Positions 7,512 to 15,761 of a DNA stretch of 26,140 nt are shown one piece after another. Location: positions 1-26,140 of the forward strand of contig CAZGLK010000006.1 of NCBI GenBank assembly GCA_964526375.1, read 5' to 3'. This stretch comes from CAZGLK01 sp964526375. GTDB lineage: Bacteria; Patescibacteriota; Minisyncoccia; JACQLN01. A program made the translations under genes and the position numbers. The notes under the pieces are model-generated. The model searched no databases, was not told where the DNA came from, and worked only from the letters and a program-made list of their open reading frames with translations. Position 1 is the first letter of the stretch. The number at the start of each line of letters is the position of its first letter.

Positions 7512-8369
7512 TTATTCTAGTTCTATTGCTTCGATATCCTGCAGTTCCTTGTTGAAGTATGGAGTAGGGATGCCGATTATCGCGCCTATGATAGGAATGG
7601 GAGAAGTGCGCATCGCATTCCACTGGTTGCGATTCTTCCAAGCCTCGTAACTTAGAGGGATCTCAATTAAATCCTCTACACCCAAGACTTTTTCTGGTGC
7701 GGCAAATAATTTCTCTGGCTGGGAGTAGGGAAACAAAAATGCCTCCTCCGGGTTTTTTGCTCCCAGTCTCATCGGCCTAATGAACTCCAGCTTGCGCGAC
7801 AAGGGCCCAAATTGATCTTGGATGTAATCATGAATCTTTTGGGCAAACTTATCAAGCTGGTCGTGCGCGGATGGTATAGGAATACCTAGCCGGGATTCCA
7901 AGGTCGCAATATAATCGTGGTATTCATCAAGCGGCACATGGTAGAGAATCTGTTCACATGACAGCTCCCGGAGTTTCTCCGACTGCCACTTTATAAGACG
8001 AATATGATATATTCCTAACCCCAGCGGACAGAACATCTTTGTGATCCGTTGGGCTGTTGCAAGCCGTAGGTAGATATCGTCTCGTCCACTTGGCAGGGCA
8101 AGAGATCTTCGGACAATGGGAGCATTCTTTGTTTTTGCTGGCCGGAATTCAACTTGCCAACGGGCATCCCAAAGACAAACCCCCGAAATCACCGTATTCT
8201 GGTCAGCACCGGATACATCCTGCCAATATCCCTCGTAAAGAGCCCAGGGATTAGGGTTTGGCACCAGACTGATGGTTATAATGTTTCCATCGGGCATTTT
8301 TCTGGTAGCCGTATTCGCAGAGGGATCAATTTCCCAGGATCCATACTTTATTCTGTTTTCATTCTGCAT
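7512..8369 (-). CDS. Uncharacterised 285-aa protein
   Basis: No family recognised. The protein is soluble, rich in Trp, Tyr and Pro, and mixed alpha/beta in appearance. The N-terminal part (IKYGSWEIDPSANTATRKMPDGNIITI) looks like beta-strand repeats. The middle has a helical segment (IPIPSAHDQLDKFAQKIHDYIQDQF), and the C-terminus is IPIIGAIIGIPTPYF. No catalytic motif, signal peptide or clear membrane span is visible. GGAAAGGA lies roughly 15-20 nt upstream of the ATG, an over-long spacing for an SD. It reads as a real gene because it is long and its composition is protein-like; a structured intergenic region lies upstream. Confidence 0.6.
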   Translation of the reverse strand: MQNENRIKYGSWEIDPSANTATRKMPDGNIITISLVPNPNPWALYEGYWQDVSGADQNTVISGVCLWDARWQVEFRPAKTKNAPIVRRSLALPSGRDDIYLRLATAQRITKMFCPLGLGIYHIRLIKWQSEKLRELSCEQILYHVPLDEYHDYIATLESRLGIPIPSAHDQLDKFAQKIHDYIQDQFGPLSRKLEFIRPMRLGAKNPEEAFLFPYSQPEKLFAAPEKVLGVEDLIEIPLSYEAWKNRNQWNAMRTSPIPIIGAIIGIPTPYFNKELQDIEAIELE

Positions 8370-8755
8370 GTCTAACCCATCCTTTCCTGAATTAGAATTG
8401 TTTTTAGGTTGGCTTTTTAATGTGCAGTGGGCAGTACAACTCCAACATTATGGAGTTAAGAGTGTGTAGTTGAGACTGCCCGTGAGATTGGCTTGGCCAC
8501 GCCAACCTCACGGGAAACCCAACAAACAAAAAAGGCGCCCCATCGGCGTCTTTTGGCATGTCAATTAAACGAATATATTATCTCTGGCCCTTATATGTAA
8601 ACTTATATTGTGAATACAGAACGCAAAAGACACCGACGGAAAGTCGAGTAAAGTGATACCATCTCATGCTACGGATTAAACTCGGTGTCATATAATTTAT
8701 ATTACAGCTTATCATACCCAATTTGGCTGTCAAGTTGTTGCCTGTGCATAATCAA
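8370..8755. other. Non-coding stretch with several nested hairpins
   Basis: No convincing gene lies in this stretch. It holds a near-perfect 20-bp-arm palindrome at about 8477-8516 (cccgtgag…ctcacggg) and an outer gggcagt/actgccc pair. The facing segments ccatcggcgtcttttg (8546-8561) and caaaagacaccgacgg (8624-8639) are about 14/16 complementary. A gacaccga/tcggtgtc closure spans about 8629-8689. It could encode a structured RNA or contain terminators for both strands. Confidence 0.4.
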
Positions 8756-8784
8756 TTGACAAGGTTATATTTTTAATATATACT
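8756..8784 (+). promoter_or_regulatory. Sigma70-type promoter for the DEAD-box helicase
   Basis: TTGACA at 8756-8761 and TATACT at 8779-8784 are separated by exactly 17 nt. Transcription would start near 8791, leaving a leader of about 100 nt before the ATG at 8894. Confidence 0.8.
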
Positions 8785-8841
8785 AGGAAGATAATTAAAT
8801 CTCATTGGTTTTTGGCATTTTGAGGAGTGTAATCCTAAAAA

Positions 8842-8909
8842 TATTGAAGCTTTAAGGCTTTTGTCCGGAAACTCGTGAGTACGGACAAATATTATGAGAA
8901 GCTTCAATA
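8842..8909 (+). promoter_or_regulatory. Foldable leader overlapping the helicase start codon
   Basis: 8842-8852 (tattgaagctt) is perfectly complementary to 8899-8909, which covers codons 2-6. Between them is an 8-bp hairpin (8860-8867 with 8882-8889). The ATG sits in the short single-stranded link between the two helices. No SD precedes it. This could tune translation, for example with temperature or by the helicase itself. Confidence 0.45.
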
Positions 8910-10087
8910 ATAGAGGCCCTAGAAAGCCGTTTTCCAGACGGCCCGGATTTCAAAGACGTCAATCCGGCAAAAAAGGACTTAGCCAGTATGTCGATCCTTC
9001 CAGGTTCATTAACAAAGCTGTAATGGCCGAGGCAGCGGAGGATTTTACACCGAAACATGGGTTTGGGGATTTTAATGTTGACTCTAGGTTAAAAACCGCG
9101 ATTTCGGCCAAGGGCTACAAAACGCCTACGGCTATTCAAGATCAAATTATTCCTCATGTTTTAAATAGCGCCGATGTGGTTGGTATTGCTAATACCGGCA
9201 CGGGCAAGACGGCAGCTTTTCTTATTCCTCTGATCCATAAGGTTATACTTCATAAGGCCAGCAAGGTTTTGATTGTGGCGCCGACTCGCGAGCTCGCGCT
9301 TCAAATAGATAACGAGTTGAAAGGTTTTGTAAAAGGCTCGCAGATTTTTTCGGTGTGCTGTGTTGGCGGTGTGGGTATTTACAAACAGGTTTCGGAACTT
9401 AAGTTTCACAATAATTTTGTTATCGGCACGCCGGGGCGGCTTAAAGATCTTATTGAAAGAAAAAATATTCGTCTGCATGAATTTAAAACGATCGTTCTGG
9501 ATGAAGCCGACAGAATGCTGGACATGGGCTTTATCAATGACGTGCGTTTTCTTATGGCCGGCTTGCCCCAAGAACGGCAGACGCTTTTTTTCTCGGCTAC
9601 GATTTCGCCCGAAATTGAGAGGTTGATCTTTGAATTTTGTCGCCGGCCCGTAAGGGTTTCCGTTAAAACCAGAGACACTGCCAAAAATGTGGAGCAGGAT
9701 GTTATTAGGCTAGGCCACGGCAAAAACAAACTGGAGGTGCTACATGATCTTTTGAATCAAGAAGAATTTAGCAAGGTGCTGATTTTTGGCCGAACCAAAC
9801 ACGGTGTGGAAAAGCTTTCACAGATATTGGCCGCGCGCGGCTTTAAAGCCGAATCAATCCATAGCAACAAAAACCATTCCAGGCGACAACGCGCTCTGGG
9901 AGCGTTCAAGAACAACCGCGTCCAAGTTTTGGTGGCAACCGATGTGGCCGCCCGCGGTCTTGATATTCCCGACGTAAGCCATGTGATTAACTATGATTTG
10001 CCGTCTACCTACGACGATTACGTTCACCGTATCGGCCGCACCGGCCGGGGCGACAAGTACGGCAAAGCGCTGACTTTCATTGACTAA
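8894..10087 (+). CDS. DEAD-box ATP-dependent RNA helicase (RhlE/DeaD-like)
   Basis: A 397-aa cytoplasmic RNA helicase with a complete motif set: Q motif around FGDF and PTAIQ (57-82), motif I ANTGTGKT (99-106), PTRELALQ, TPGRL, DEAD at 203-206, SAT at 234-236, and the C-terminal domain with ATDVAARGLDIP and HRIGRTGRG. A basic, Arg/Gly/Phe-rich N-terminal tail of about 40 residues probably binds RNA. There is no long C-terminal extension. Such enzymes remodel rRNA and mRNA and assist growth in the cold. It has its own promoter and a leader that can fold over the start codon. A hairpin follows the stop codon. Confidence 0.93.
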   Translation: MRSFNNRGPRKPFSRRPGFQRRQSGKKGLSQYVDPSRFINKAVMAEAAEDFTPKHGFGDFNVDSRLKTAISAKGYKTPTAIQDQIIPHVLNSADVVGIANTGTGKTAAFLIPLIHKVILHKASKVLIVAPTRELALQIDNELKGFVKGSQIFSVCCVGGVGIYKQVSELKFHNNFVIGTPGRLKDLIERKNIRLHEFKTIVLDEADRMLDMGFINDVRFLMAGLPQERQTLFFSATISPEIERLIFEFCRRPVRVSVKTRDTAKNVEQDVIRLGHGKNKLEVLHDLLNQEEFSKVLIFGRTKHGVEKLSQILAARGFKAESIHSNKNHSRRQRALGAFKNNRVQVLVATDVAARGLDIPDVSHVINYDLPSTYDDYVHRIGRTGRGDKYGKALTFID

Positions 10088-10100
10088 AACTTTATCAACT

Positions 10101-10134
10101 AACATTCTCACATTCTGCAGAATATGAGAATGTT
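10101..10134 (+). repeat. 34-nt hairpin, divergent member of the dispersed family
   Basis: The arms aacattctca and tgagaatgtt (10 bp) enclose a second small palindrome, attctgcagaat. It has the same length and end bases as the aacatcctta family seen at 17361 and 17696, but lacks TTGAGA in the loop. Placed 13 nt after the helicase stop, it probably works as a weak terminator before obg. Confidence 0.5.
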
Positions 10135-10157
10135 TAAAATATAAATAATTACACCGT

Positions 10158-11120
10158 ATGCTTATTGATGATGTTATTATTAAAGTGAGGGCCGGAGACG
10201 GCGGCCAGGGCGCGGTGGCTTTTAATAAAAATTTAATGAGCCTGGGGCCGGTGGGCGGCGACGGCGGCCAAGGCGGTAGCATTTACTTTGAAGCCGTTTC
10301 CGATTTAAGTGCCCTGGCGCAATTTAGGTATAGGAAAGAAGTCAAAACCAAAAACGGCGAAAATGGCAAGCCGCAATTTAACGATGGCGCCGACGCTCAA
10401 GATTTAGTTTTAAGGGTTCCCGTGGGGACGGTTATAAACAATTTTGATACCGGTGAAATCAATGAAATCACTAAAACCGGGCAAAAAGTTTTAGCGGCTA
10501 AAGGCGGTCACGGCGGCAAAGGAAATTTTAAGTTCCGATCGCCCCGCAACACCACGCCCAAACAATTTCAACCCGGCTTGCCCGGCGAGGCGTTTACTAT
10601 CCGCCTGGAACTTAAATTGATTGCCGATATTGGCCTGGTCGGCTTGCCTAACGCCGGAAAATCAAGTTTATTAAACGAGCTTACCAAGGCCAAAAGCAGG
10701 GTTGCCAATTATCCTTTCACAACTCTAGAGCCTAACCTGGGCGCTTATTACGAGCTGATTTTAGCCGATATTCCCGGGTTAATTGAAGGCGCCTCAAAAG
10801 GCAAGGGCTTGGGCATAAAATTTTTGCGCCATGTTGAACGGACTAAAGTTTTATTTCACCTGGTTTCAGCCGAATCAGAAAACCCGGCCGAGGATTACAA
10901 AATAATTAAAAACGAACTAAAAAATTACAGCGCGGCCTTGGCCAAAAAACCGGAGCACCTCTTTTTAACCAAAAGCGACCTAGCCGCGCCGAAAGAATTA
11001 AAAAAGAAATTGGCTGTCTTAAAAAAACTGAATAAAAGCGCGTTAGCCGTGTCCATCCATGACTGGGACAGCTTGGAAAAAGTAAAAAAGGTTTTGAATA
11101 AAATAAAAGCGGAAAAATAG
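10158..11120 (+). CDS. obg: Obg/CgtA GTPase
   Basis: A 320-aa GTPase that helps large ribosomal subunit maturation. Residues 1-155 form the Gly-rich Obg fold (DGGQGAVAF, GGDGGQGGS, GGHGGKGN). The G domain follows, with G1 GLPNAGKS (162-169), the YPFTTLEPN switch, G3 ADIPGLIEGAS and G4 TKSD. It is short and lacks the variable C-terminal OCT domain, as in other compact versions. No SD precedes the ATG. It lies downstream of the helicase and just before typA, forming a ribosome-assembly neighbourhood. Confidence 0.96.
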   Translation: MLIDDVIIKVRAGDGGQGAVAFNKNLMSLGPVGGDGGQGGSIYFEAVSDLSALAQFRYRKEVKTKNGENGKPQFNDGADAQDLVLRVPVGTVINNFDTGEINEITKTGQKVLAAKGGHGGKGNFKFRSPRNTTPKQFQPGLPGEAFTIRLELKLIADIGLVGLPNAGKSSLLNELTKAKSRVANYPFTTLEPNLGAYYELILADIPGLIEGASKGKGLGIKFLRHVERTKVLFHLVSAESENPAEDYKIIKNELKNYSAALAKKPEHLFLTKSDLAAPKELKKKLAVLKKLNKSALAVSIHDWDSLEKVKKVLNKIKAEK

Positions 11121-11123
11121 AGA

Positions 11124-11144
11124 TACCGAAGTCCGACTTCGGTA
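11124..11144. other. Short hairpin after obg (9-bp stem)
   Basis: The arms taccgaagt and acttcggta surround a 3-nt centre, 3 nt after the obg stop codon. There is no T-run. Its layout is the same as the hairpin at 5071-5091. Confidence 0.45.
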
Positions 11145-11149
11145 GAAAC

Positions 11150-11178
11150 TTGCTAAAAAACAAGGAATAATGTATACT
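11150..11178 (+). promoter_or_regulatory. Promoter for typA
   Basis: TTGCTA at 11150-11155 and TATACT at 11173-11178 are spaced by 17 nt. The predicted start near 11185 gives a leader of about 30 nt before the ATG at 11216. Confidence 0.65.
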
Positions 11179-11194
11179 ATCTAGATGTTGGTAT

Positions 11195-11215
11195 GGCCCG
11201 CAAGGCCTATTTTTT
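11195..11215 (+). promoter_or_regulatory. Terminator-like hairpin directly before the typA ATG
   Basis: ggcc-cgcaa-ggcc (11195-11207) is followed by tatttttt, which ends at the base before the ATG. The stem is short (4 bp, extendable by a bulged pair). The combination of a G/C stem and U-run inside a 30-nt leader suggests attenuation. No SD is present. Confidence 0.4.
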
Positions 11216-13006
11216 ATGGAAATCAGAAATATTGCAATTATCGCTCATGTGGACCACGGTAAAACTACGCTGACCGATGCTTTGATGCGCCAAACGGGTG
11301 TTGTTAAAGAAGGCTTTACCATGGATACCAACAAACTGGAGCAGGAGCGCGGCATTACAATATATTCCAAAAACACTTCCATATTCTATCGTGATACCAA
11401 GATCAACATTGTGGACACTCCGGGACACGCTGATTTCGGTTCCGAAGTGGAACGGGTGTTGAGATCAATTGATTCGGTCTTGTTGGTAGTGGACGCTCAA
11501 GAGGGCCCCATGCCCCAAACCCGCTTTGTGCTTAAAAAATCTTTGGCTCTTGGTTTAAGGCCGATTGTGGTTATAAATAAAATAGACAAGCCCGCGGCTA
11601 ATCCGGCGCGATGCGAAGAACAGATTTTTGATCTGTTTTTAGAATTGGGCGCGAGCGACGAGCAGACTCATTTCCCCGTGGTCTATGCCATTGGCCGAGA
11701 GGGTATTGCCAAGAAAAAATTGACCGATGTTTCAACCGATCTTACGGCTCTTTTAGATACGATTTTAGAGCATGTGAGAGCGGCCTCGTCCGCAGAATTA
11801 TCCCAAAAGCCGTTAAAGTTCCAACCTTTTAATTTAGGTTACGATAATTTTTTAGGCAGACTGGCTGTGGGCAGAATCTACGAAGGCATTATAAATTCCG
11901 GCGCCAATGTTTTTATTAAAAAGCCCGACGGCCAAACTCGCTCCGGCAAAATAAGCAAAATTTTTACTTTTAAGGGCATGGAAAGGGTTGAGACAGAAAG
12001 CGCGAGCGTGGGAGACATTGTTCTTATTGCCGGCCTGGCCGATATTGATATTGGTGAGACCGTAGCTACGGATGCCGCCTGTGAAGCTTTGCCGGCCATT
12101 GCCGTGGATGAACCGACCATTGCTTTAACGTTCTTGGTTAATAATTCTCCCTTTGCCGGCCGAGAAGGAAAAAATGTAACTTCGCGCCAGTTGCGGGAAT
12201 ATTTAGAGCGAGAGCTGGAGGTTAACGTTGGTTTAAAAATTGATTTTAATTCCTCCGATAATTTTCGGGTCTATGGCCGGGGCGAACTTCACATTGCCAT
12301 ATTGCTTGAAAACATGCGCCGGGCTGATTACGAGGTCCAGGTTTCCCAGCCGCAAGTTATTATCCGCGAGATAAACGGAGCCAAGCACGAACCGTTTGAA
12401 GAGGTAATTGTGGACGTTCCCGGCAAATATCAAGGAACCATTATTGAACGTTTAGGCGCGCGCGGTTTTATTTTAAAGAATCTTTTTAAAGAGGATAATT
12501 CCGTTCGCCTGGCCTTTGAAGGCCCAACTCGGGGCTTATTGGGTTATCGCAATCAATTTATTATAGATACAAAAGGCGAGGGGATTCTTTCGTCTAGATT
12601 TATAGAATTTAGGCCCTACGCCGGAGAAATAAAAAAGCGCTCGGTCGGTTCTATGGTGTCAATGGCCAACGGAAAAACTTTGGGTTTTTCGCTCTGGGGT
12701 TTGCAGGAGCGGGGCATGCTTTACATTGGGCCAGCCACGGAAGTTTATGAGGGCATGGTTATAGGCAATACCACCAAAGGAGTGGAAATGCGCGTCAACC
12801 CGACCAAGGGCAAACAGCTTACCAATGTCCGCTCTTCCAGCTCGGACGACGCCATAGTCCTTGTTCCATACCATGAGTTAACCATAGAACGTGGTTTGGA
12901 AATTATGGCCGACGACGAATATTTGGAAATCACTCCCAAGAGCGTCCGTTTGCGCAAACAATATCTTACCCCCAACGATCGCACCAAAGCCCTAAAGCAA
13001 AAGTGA
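11216..13006 (+). CDS. typA: TypA/BipA translational GTPase
   Basis: A 596-aa ribosome-associated GTPase of the EF-G family, involved in subunit assembly and stress or cold adaptation. It has G1 AHVDHGKT (10-17), the switch I sequence EQERGITI, G3 DTPGHADF, G4 NKID, and the TypA-specific downstream region with FAGREGKNVTSRQLREYLERELEVNVGL and YRNQFIIDTKGEGIL. Length and domain order are normal. It has its own promoter with a terminator-like hairpin before the start. It converges with the glycosyltransferase gene, leaving only 11 nt between the stops. Confidence 0.96.
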   Translation: MEIRNIAIIAHVDHGKTTLTDALMRQTGVVKEGFTMDTNKLEQERGITIYSKNTSIFYRDTKINIVDTPGHADFGSEVERVLRSIDSVLLVVDAQEGPMPQTRFVLKKSLALGLRPIVVINKIDKPAANPARCEEQIFDLFLELGASDEQTHFPVVYAIGREGIAKKKLTDVSTDLTALLDTILEHVRAASSAELSQKPLKFQPFNLGYDNFLGRLAVGRIYEGIINSGANVFIKKPDGQTRSGKISKIFTFKGMERVETESASVGDIVLIAGLADIDIGETVATDAACEALPAIAVDEPTIALTFLVNNSPFAGREGKNVTSRQLREYLERELEVNVGLKIDFNSSDNFRVYGRGELHIAILLENMRRADYEVQVSQPQVIIREINGAKHEPFEEVIVDVPGKYQGTIIERLGARGFILKNLFKEDNSVRLAFEGPTRGLLGYRNQFIIDTKGEGILSSRFIEFRPYAGEIKKRSVGSMVSMANGKTLGFSLWGLQERGMLYIGPATEVYEGMVIGNTTKGVEMRVNPTKGKQLTNVRSSSSDDAIVLVPYHELTIERGLEIMADDEYLEITPKSVRLRKQYLTPNDRTKALKQK

Positions 13007-13017
13007 GGAGACATTTT

Positions 13018-13719
13018 TTAGCCACGGAGCCGCAAAAGCAATACTTTTACAAAACTTTCCAAAATTATACCCAAGTTGAATTTGGAAACACCCGTTTTTC
13101 TTTCGGTAAAGGTTATGGGGATTTCGCAAATTCTGCAGCCCAGCCGGTGGGCGCGGTAGGTGGTTTCTATTTGAAAGTTATAGCCCACGGAGCTTAACTT
13201 ATCCAAGTTTATTTTCTCCAAGACCTCGCGGCGGAAACATTTAAAGCCGCTGGTTAAGTCGCGGTAGGGCAGGCCAAGGATCAGGCGGGCGTAAAAGTTG
13301 CCCCAGCGGCTTACCAGCCGCCGCGTAAAATTCCAGTTTTCTATTTTACCGCCCTTGACATAGCGTGAGCCTAAAACTAAGTCGCACTTTTGAATCTCTT
13401 GGAGCATTTGCGGGATTATATTGGGGTCGTGCGACAAGTCAGCATCCATCTGAATAATATAGTCGGGTTGCTCCGGGATGGTTTTCTTAAAAGCGGCCGT
13501 GTAGGCAGTGCCCAAGCCGCTTTTTTGCTGGCGTCTGATTAAGTCAAGAGGGTATTTTTGGGCCAGTTCCTCGGCTACTTGAGCTGTGCCATCGGGCGAG
13601 TTGTCGTCCACCACAACCAGCTTAATGTCATTTAGCCCCAGCGAGAAAATCCTATCGACCAGTTCGGGCAAGTTATCTTTTTCGTTATAGGTTGGAGTGA
13701 CTATGATCGTCCGCGGCAT
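13018..13719 (-). CDS. DPM1-like glycosyltransferase family 2 (polyprenol-phosphate mannosyltransferase type)
   Basis: A 233-aa GT-A enzyme that probably transfers a sugar from NDP-sugar to polyprenyl phosphate on the cytoplasmic face. Motifs: VTPTYNEKDNLPELV (7-21), DDNSPDGT (38-45), the metal-binding DADLSHDP (92-99), SRYVKGG, RDLTSGFKCFRREVL and the C-terminal FTERKTGVSKF. It has no trailing membrane domain. The start at 13719 matches the family N-terminus MPRTIIV; a longer frame adds 53 residues of poor quality and no SD. Such lipid-linked sugars would feed GT-C enzymes like those at 3490 and 25343. Confidence 0.9.
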   Translation of the reverse strand: MPRTIIVTPTYNEKDNLPELVDRIFSLGLNDIKLVVVDDNSPDGTAQVAEELAQKYPLDLIRRQQKSGLGTAYTAAFKKTIPEQPDYIIQMDADLSHDPNIIPQMLQEIQKCDLVLGSRYVKGGKIENWNFTRRLVSRWGNFYARLILGLPYRDLTSGFKCFRREVLEKINLDKLSSVGYNFQIETTYRAHRLGCRICEIPITFTERKTGVSKFNLGIILESFVKVLLLRLRG

Positions 13720-13849
13720 TTTAGTTTCTTTATTTTGATTTTGATTATAACCTTGATACTCTGAATTTAGCATAAAGGGTGGTTGGAGGCGAGGGTTGAA
13801 AAAATGAACCCGTCCTGATCTGGAACGGGGCGGGGTATTACGGGCGGCA

Positions 13850-13892
13850 AAATAAAAACGCCATGAGCAAGCAGTCACATGCTCACAGCGTT
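13850..13892 (-). terminator. Intrinsic terminator (minus strand)
   Basis: On the minus strand the stem aacgc..tgagca / tgctca..gcgtt (11 bp with a 2x2 internal loop, 13857-13892) is followed by gttttTATTTT. It lies 20 nt after the stop of the small ORF at 13912. Confidence 0.65.
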
Positions 13893-13911
13893 AGGATTTA
13901 AGGTGCAGCTT

Positions 13912-14106
13912 TTATCCTTCTGTGGGTTGGGGCGGCCAGCCGCGCGGGTCTCCCCTAAGCCGCCAGAGAAGAACTTGTTTTACATCGGCCTCCACTTGAT
14001 CATGGAGTGATGGCGACATGGGTTTTAACCTGCTGTTTTGTAACAACACCAGCAGTTCCTCATCGGAAAGATGCACATAATCACCGGTGTACGAGCCTAT
14101 GGGCAT
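13912..14106 (-). CDS. Small uncharacterised protein (64 aa) with a strong SD
   Basis: No family recognised. It is a soluble, acidic-then-basic small protein: DYVHLSDEELLVLLQNSRLKPMSPSLHDQVEADVKQVLLWRLRGDP, then a Pro/Trp-rich tail. Two amphipathic helices are likely. It is probably a real gene because AAGGAGG lies 8 nt before the ATG and an intrinsic terminator follows. Its strong SD resembles those of the 271-3094 module rather than of its neighbours. Confidence 0.6.
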   Translation of the reverse strand: MPIGSYTGDYVHLSDEELLVLLQNSRLKPMSPSLHDQVEADVKQVLLWRLRGDPRGWPPQPTEG

Positions 14107-14217
14107 ATAAAGAACCTCCTTTTTGGTTTAGTATGTTTTGGTGCTTGGATTTATATCAGATTAGCAGGTATTTTTGAGTGTGTCTAATTGATTGGAATCT
14201 AGTTTTAGTTTGTAAAA

Positions 14218-14251
14218 AACACATCAACATACTTAAGAATGTTGGGATGTT
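14218..14251. repeat. Degenerate copy of the 34-nt hairpin family
   Basis: aacacatcaacat and atgttgggatgtt flank acttaaga, an imperfect version of the arms and loop at 17361-17394. It lies 13 nt beyond the 3' end of the MazG-like gene. Confidence 0.5.
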
Positions 14252-14264
14252 CGGCATTGCACAT

Positions 14265-14555
14265 TTACACGTTGGCTTGCTGGGCGAATTTCTTTTGGCT
14301 ATCAATGGCGGTCTGAATGCACTCTTGCGGGTCGTAGCTAAGATCATCGCACCAGCGAAGGGTTGAGAAAATTATATTGCCTAATTCTTTCTTGAGTTCA
14401 TTGTCGGTGTGCGACGATTTGTCCTTGTCTGCATTTCTTTGCCAACGGCAAATGTCGCCGTAGACGACACCCAAGCGCACGATTATTTCGGACAGGGTTA
14501 TTTTTCTGTCTCCCCAAATATCCCGCGCGGTTGTAAGTAGTTGCTCAATGTTCAT
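14265..14555 (-). CDS. MazG-like nucleotide pyrophosphohydrolase-fold protein
   Basis: A 96-aa all-alpha protein. The segment NELKKELGNIIFSTLRWCDDLSYDPQECIQTAIDSQKKF matches the MazG-like pattern (E..EELGD.L…L…AD.LGID.EEAL..K…K). This fold hydrolyses NTPs or dNTPs to NMP and pyrophosphate. In the ELGD box the Asp is replaced by Asn (ELGN), which may change metal binding. No SD; a 34-nt hairpin copy lies immediately upstream. It may contribute to nucleotide-pool cleaning together with the DNPH1-like protein, though it is not adjacent to it. Confidence 0.6.
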   Translation of the reverse strand: MNIEQLLTTARDIWGDRKITLSEIIVRLGVVYGDICRWQRNADKDKSSHTDNELKKELGNIIFSTLRWCDDLSYDPQECIQTAIDSQKKFAQQANV

Positions 14556-14567
14556 GCATGTTTTTAC

Positions 14568-14600
14568 AACATACTTACATACTTGAGAATGTAAGGATGT
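14568..14600. repeat. Copy of the 34-nt hairpin family
   Basis: The arms acatacttacat / atgtaaggatgt, with one mismatch, flank acttgaga. It lies between the MazG-like gene and rarA. Confidence 0.7.
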
Positions 14601-14627
14601 CGTTATTAACTTATAAATTCTCCTTGT

Positions 14628-15752
14628 TCATTCCAAATACTTTCTGCCCTTGAGTTTGTCGGGCAGCAAATCATCTTTTGTATACTTTTCATACCCTTTG
14701 CCATAACCGAGGTCTTTCATCAATTTTGTCGGGGCGTTTCTGATCTTTAAGGGGATGGGCAGGTTGCCATATTCTTTGGCGTCTTTTAGAGCGGCCATAT
14801 AGGCATCGTAGGCGCGGCGGTCTTTTTTGCATTGCGCTAAATAAACCACGCCGTGAGCTAAGTTGATGCCGCACTCGGGCAGGCCGATTGTTTCCACGGC
14901 CCGAAAAACTTCGTTGGCTACCACCAGCGCGGTGGGCTGGGCCAGGCCGATGTCTTCGCTGGCGAATATAACCATGCGCCGGGCGATAAACTTGGGGTCT
15001 TCGCCCGAATCAATCATCCGCGCCAAATAATAGACCGCGGCGTCGGGTTGGCTGGCTCGCATACTTTTTATGAAAGCGCTGATGGTGTTGTAATGCTCCT
15101 CGCCCTTTTTGTCGTAGCGGAGGAACTTTGACTGGAGGGCGTTTTTTAAATTTTCCAGCGTGATTTTGCCGTAGAGATTCTGTGTAGCTTCCAAAAGTCC
15201 GATGGCTTGGCGGGCATCGCCGTTGGCTACGGCAATGAGCCAATCTTTTGAATCGTTATTCATTTTAAGACCGGTTCTATCAATAATCTGCAGCATTTCA
15301 TCGTCGGAGAGTTCGTTAAGCACGAACACGCGCAAGCGCGAAAGCAGGGGCGAGATAACCTCAAAACTTGGGTTTTCGGTGGTGGCGCCTATCAGCGTCA
15401 GCTGGCCGCTTTCAACATAGGGCAGAAGAAAGTCCTGCTGGGCTTTGTTGAAGCGATGGATTTCGTCTAGAAACAGGACTTTGGGATATTCAATCTTGTC
15501 TTTGATAATTTTTTTGATGTCATCTTTGCCGGCCGATACCGCCGAGAGTTCATATATTTTGGCATCCAGTGCGCTCGCGTAAATGCGGGCTAGTGTGGTT
15601 TTGCCCGCGCCCGGCGGCCCCCACAAAATAAACGAAAAGAGATGTCTTTTTTCAACGGCAACCTTAATAGGCCTGGCCGGCCCGGTTAAATGTTCTTGAC
15701 CTATAAATTCAGCCAAATTTTTAGGGCGGATGCGAGAGGCAAGAGGTTCCAT
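14628..15752 (-). CDS. rarA: RarA/MgsA AAA+ ATPase (replication-associated recombination protein)
   Basis: A 374-aa AAA+ protein related to clamp loaders, acting at stalled replication forks. Residues 1-30 have the RarA start PLASRIRPKNLAEFIGQEHL; Walker A GPPGAGKT is at 45-52 and Walker B FLDEIHRF around 94-101. ATTENPSFE is the family sensor-1 segment. The C-terminal half carries the RarA signatures YYLARMIDSGEDPKFIARRMVIFASEDIGLA and YLPIPLKIRNAPTKLMKDLGYGKGY-like sequence. It is somewhat shorter than typical 410-450-aa members but appears complete. An AAGGAT about 12 nt upstream is a weak SD at most. Confidence 0.95.
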   Translation of the reverse strand: MEPLASRIRPKNLAEFIGQEHLTGPARPIKVAVEKRHLFSFILWGPPGAGKTTLARIYASALDAKIYELSAVSAGKDDIKKIIKDKIEYPKVLFLDEIHRFNKAQQDFLLPYVESGQLTLIGATTENPSFEVISPLLSRLRVFVLNELSDDEMLQIIDRTGLKMNNDSKDWLIAVANGDARQAIGLLEATQNLYGKITLENLKNALQSKFLRYDKKGEEHYNTISAFIKSMRASQPDAAVYYLARMIDSGEDPKFIARRMVIFASEDIGLAQPTALVVANEVFRAVETIGLPECGINLAHGVVYLAQCKKDRRAYDAYMAALKDAKEYGNLPIPLKIRNAPTKLMKDLGYGKGYEKYTKDDLLPDKLKGRKYLE

Positions 15753-15761
15753 ATCTTAATT

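Noticed and set aside
11194..11290. Upstream reading frame from ATG 11194 overlapping typA
   Set aside because: It runs out of frame into typA and has no SD or sensible product.
13720..13878. N-terminal extension of the DPM1-like enzyme
   Set aside because: The extra 53 residues are not like the family, whose members begin at MPRTIIV-like sequence.
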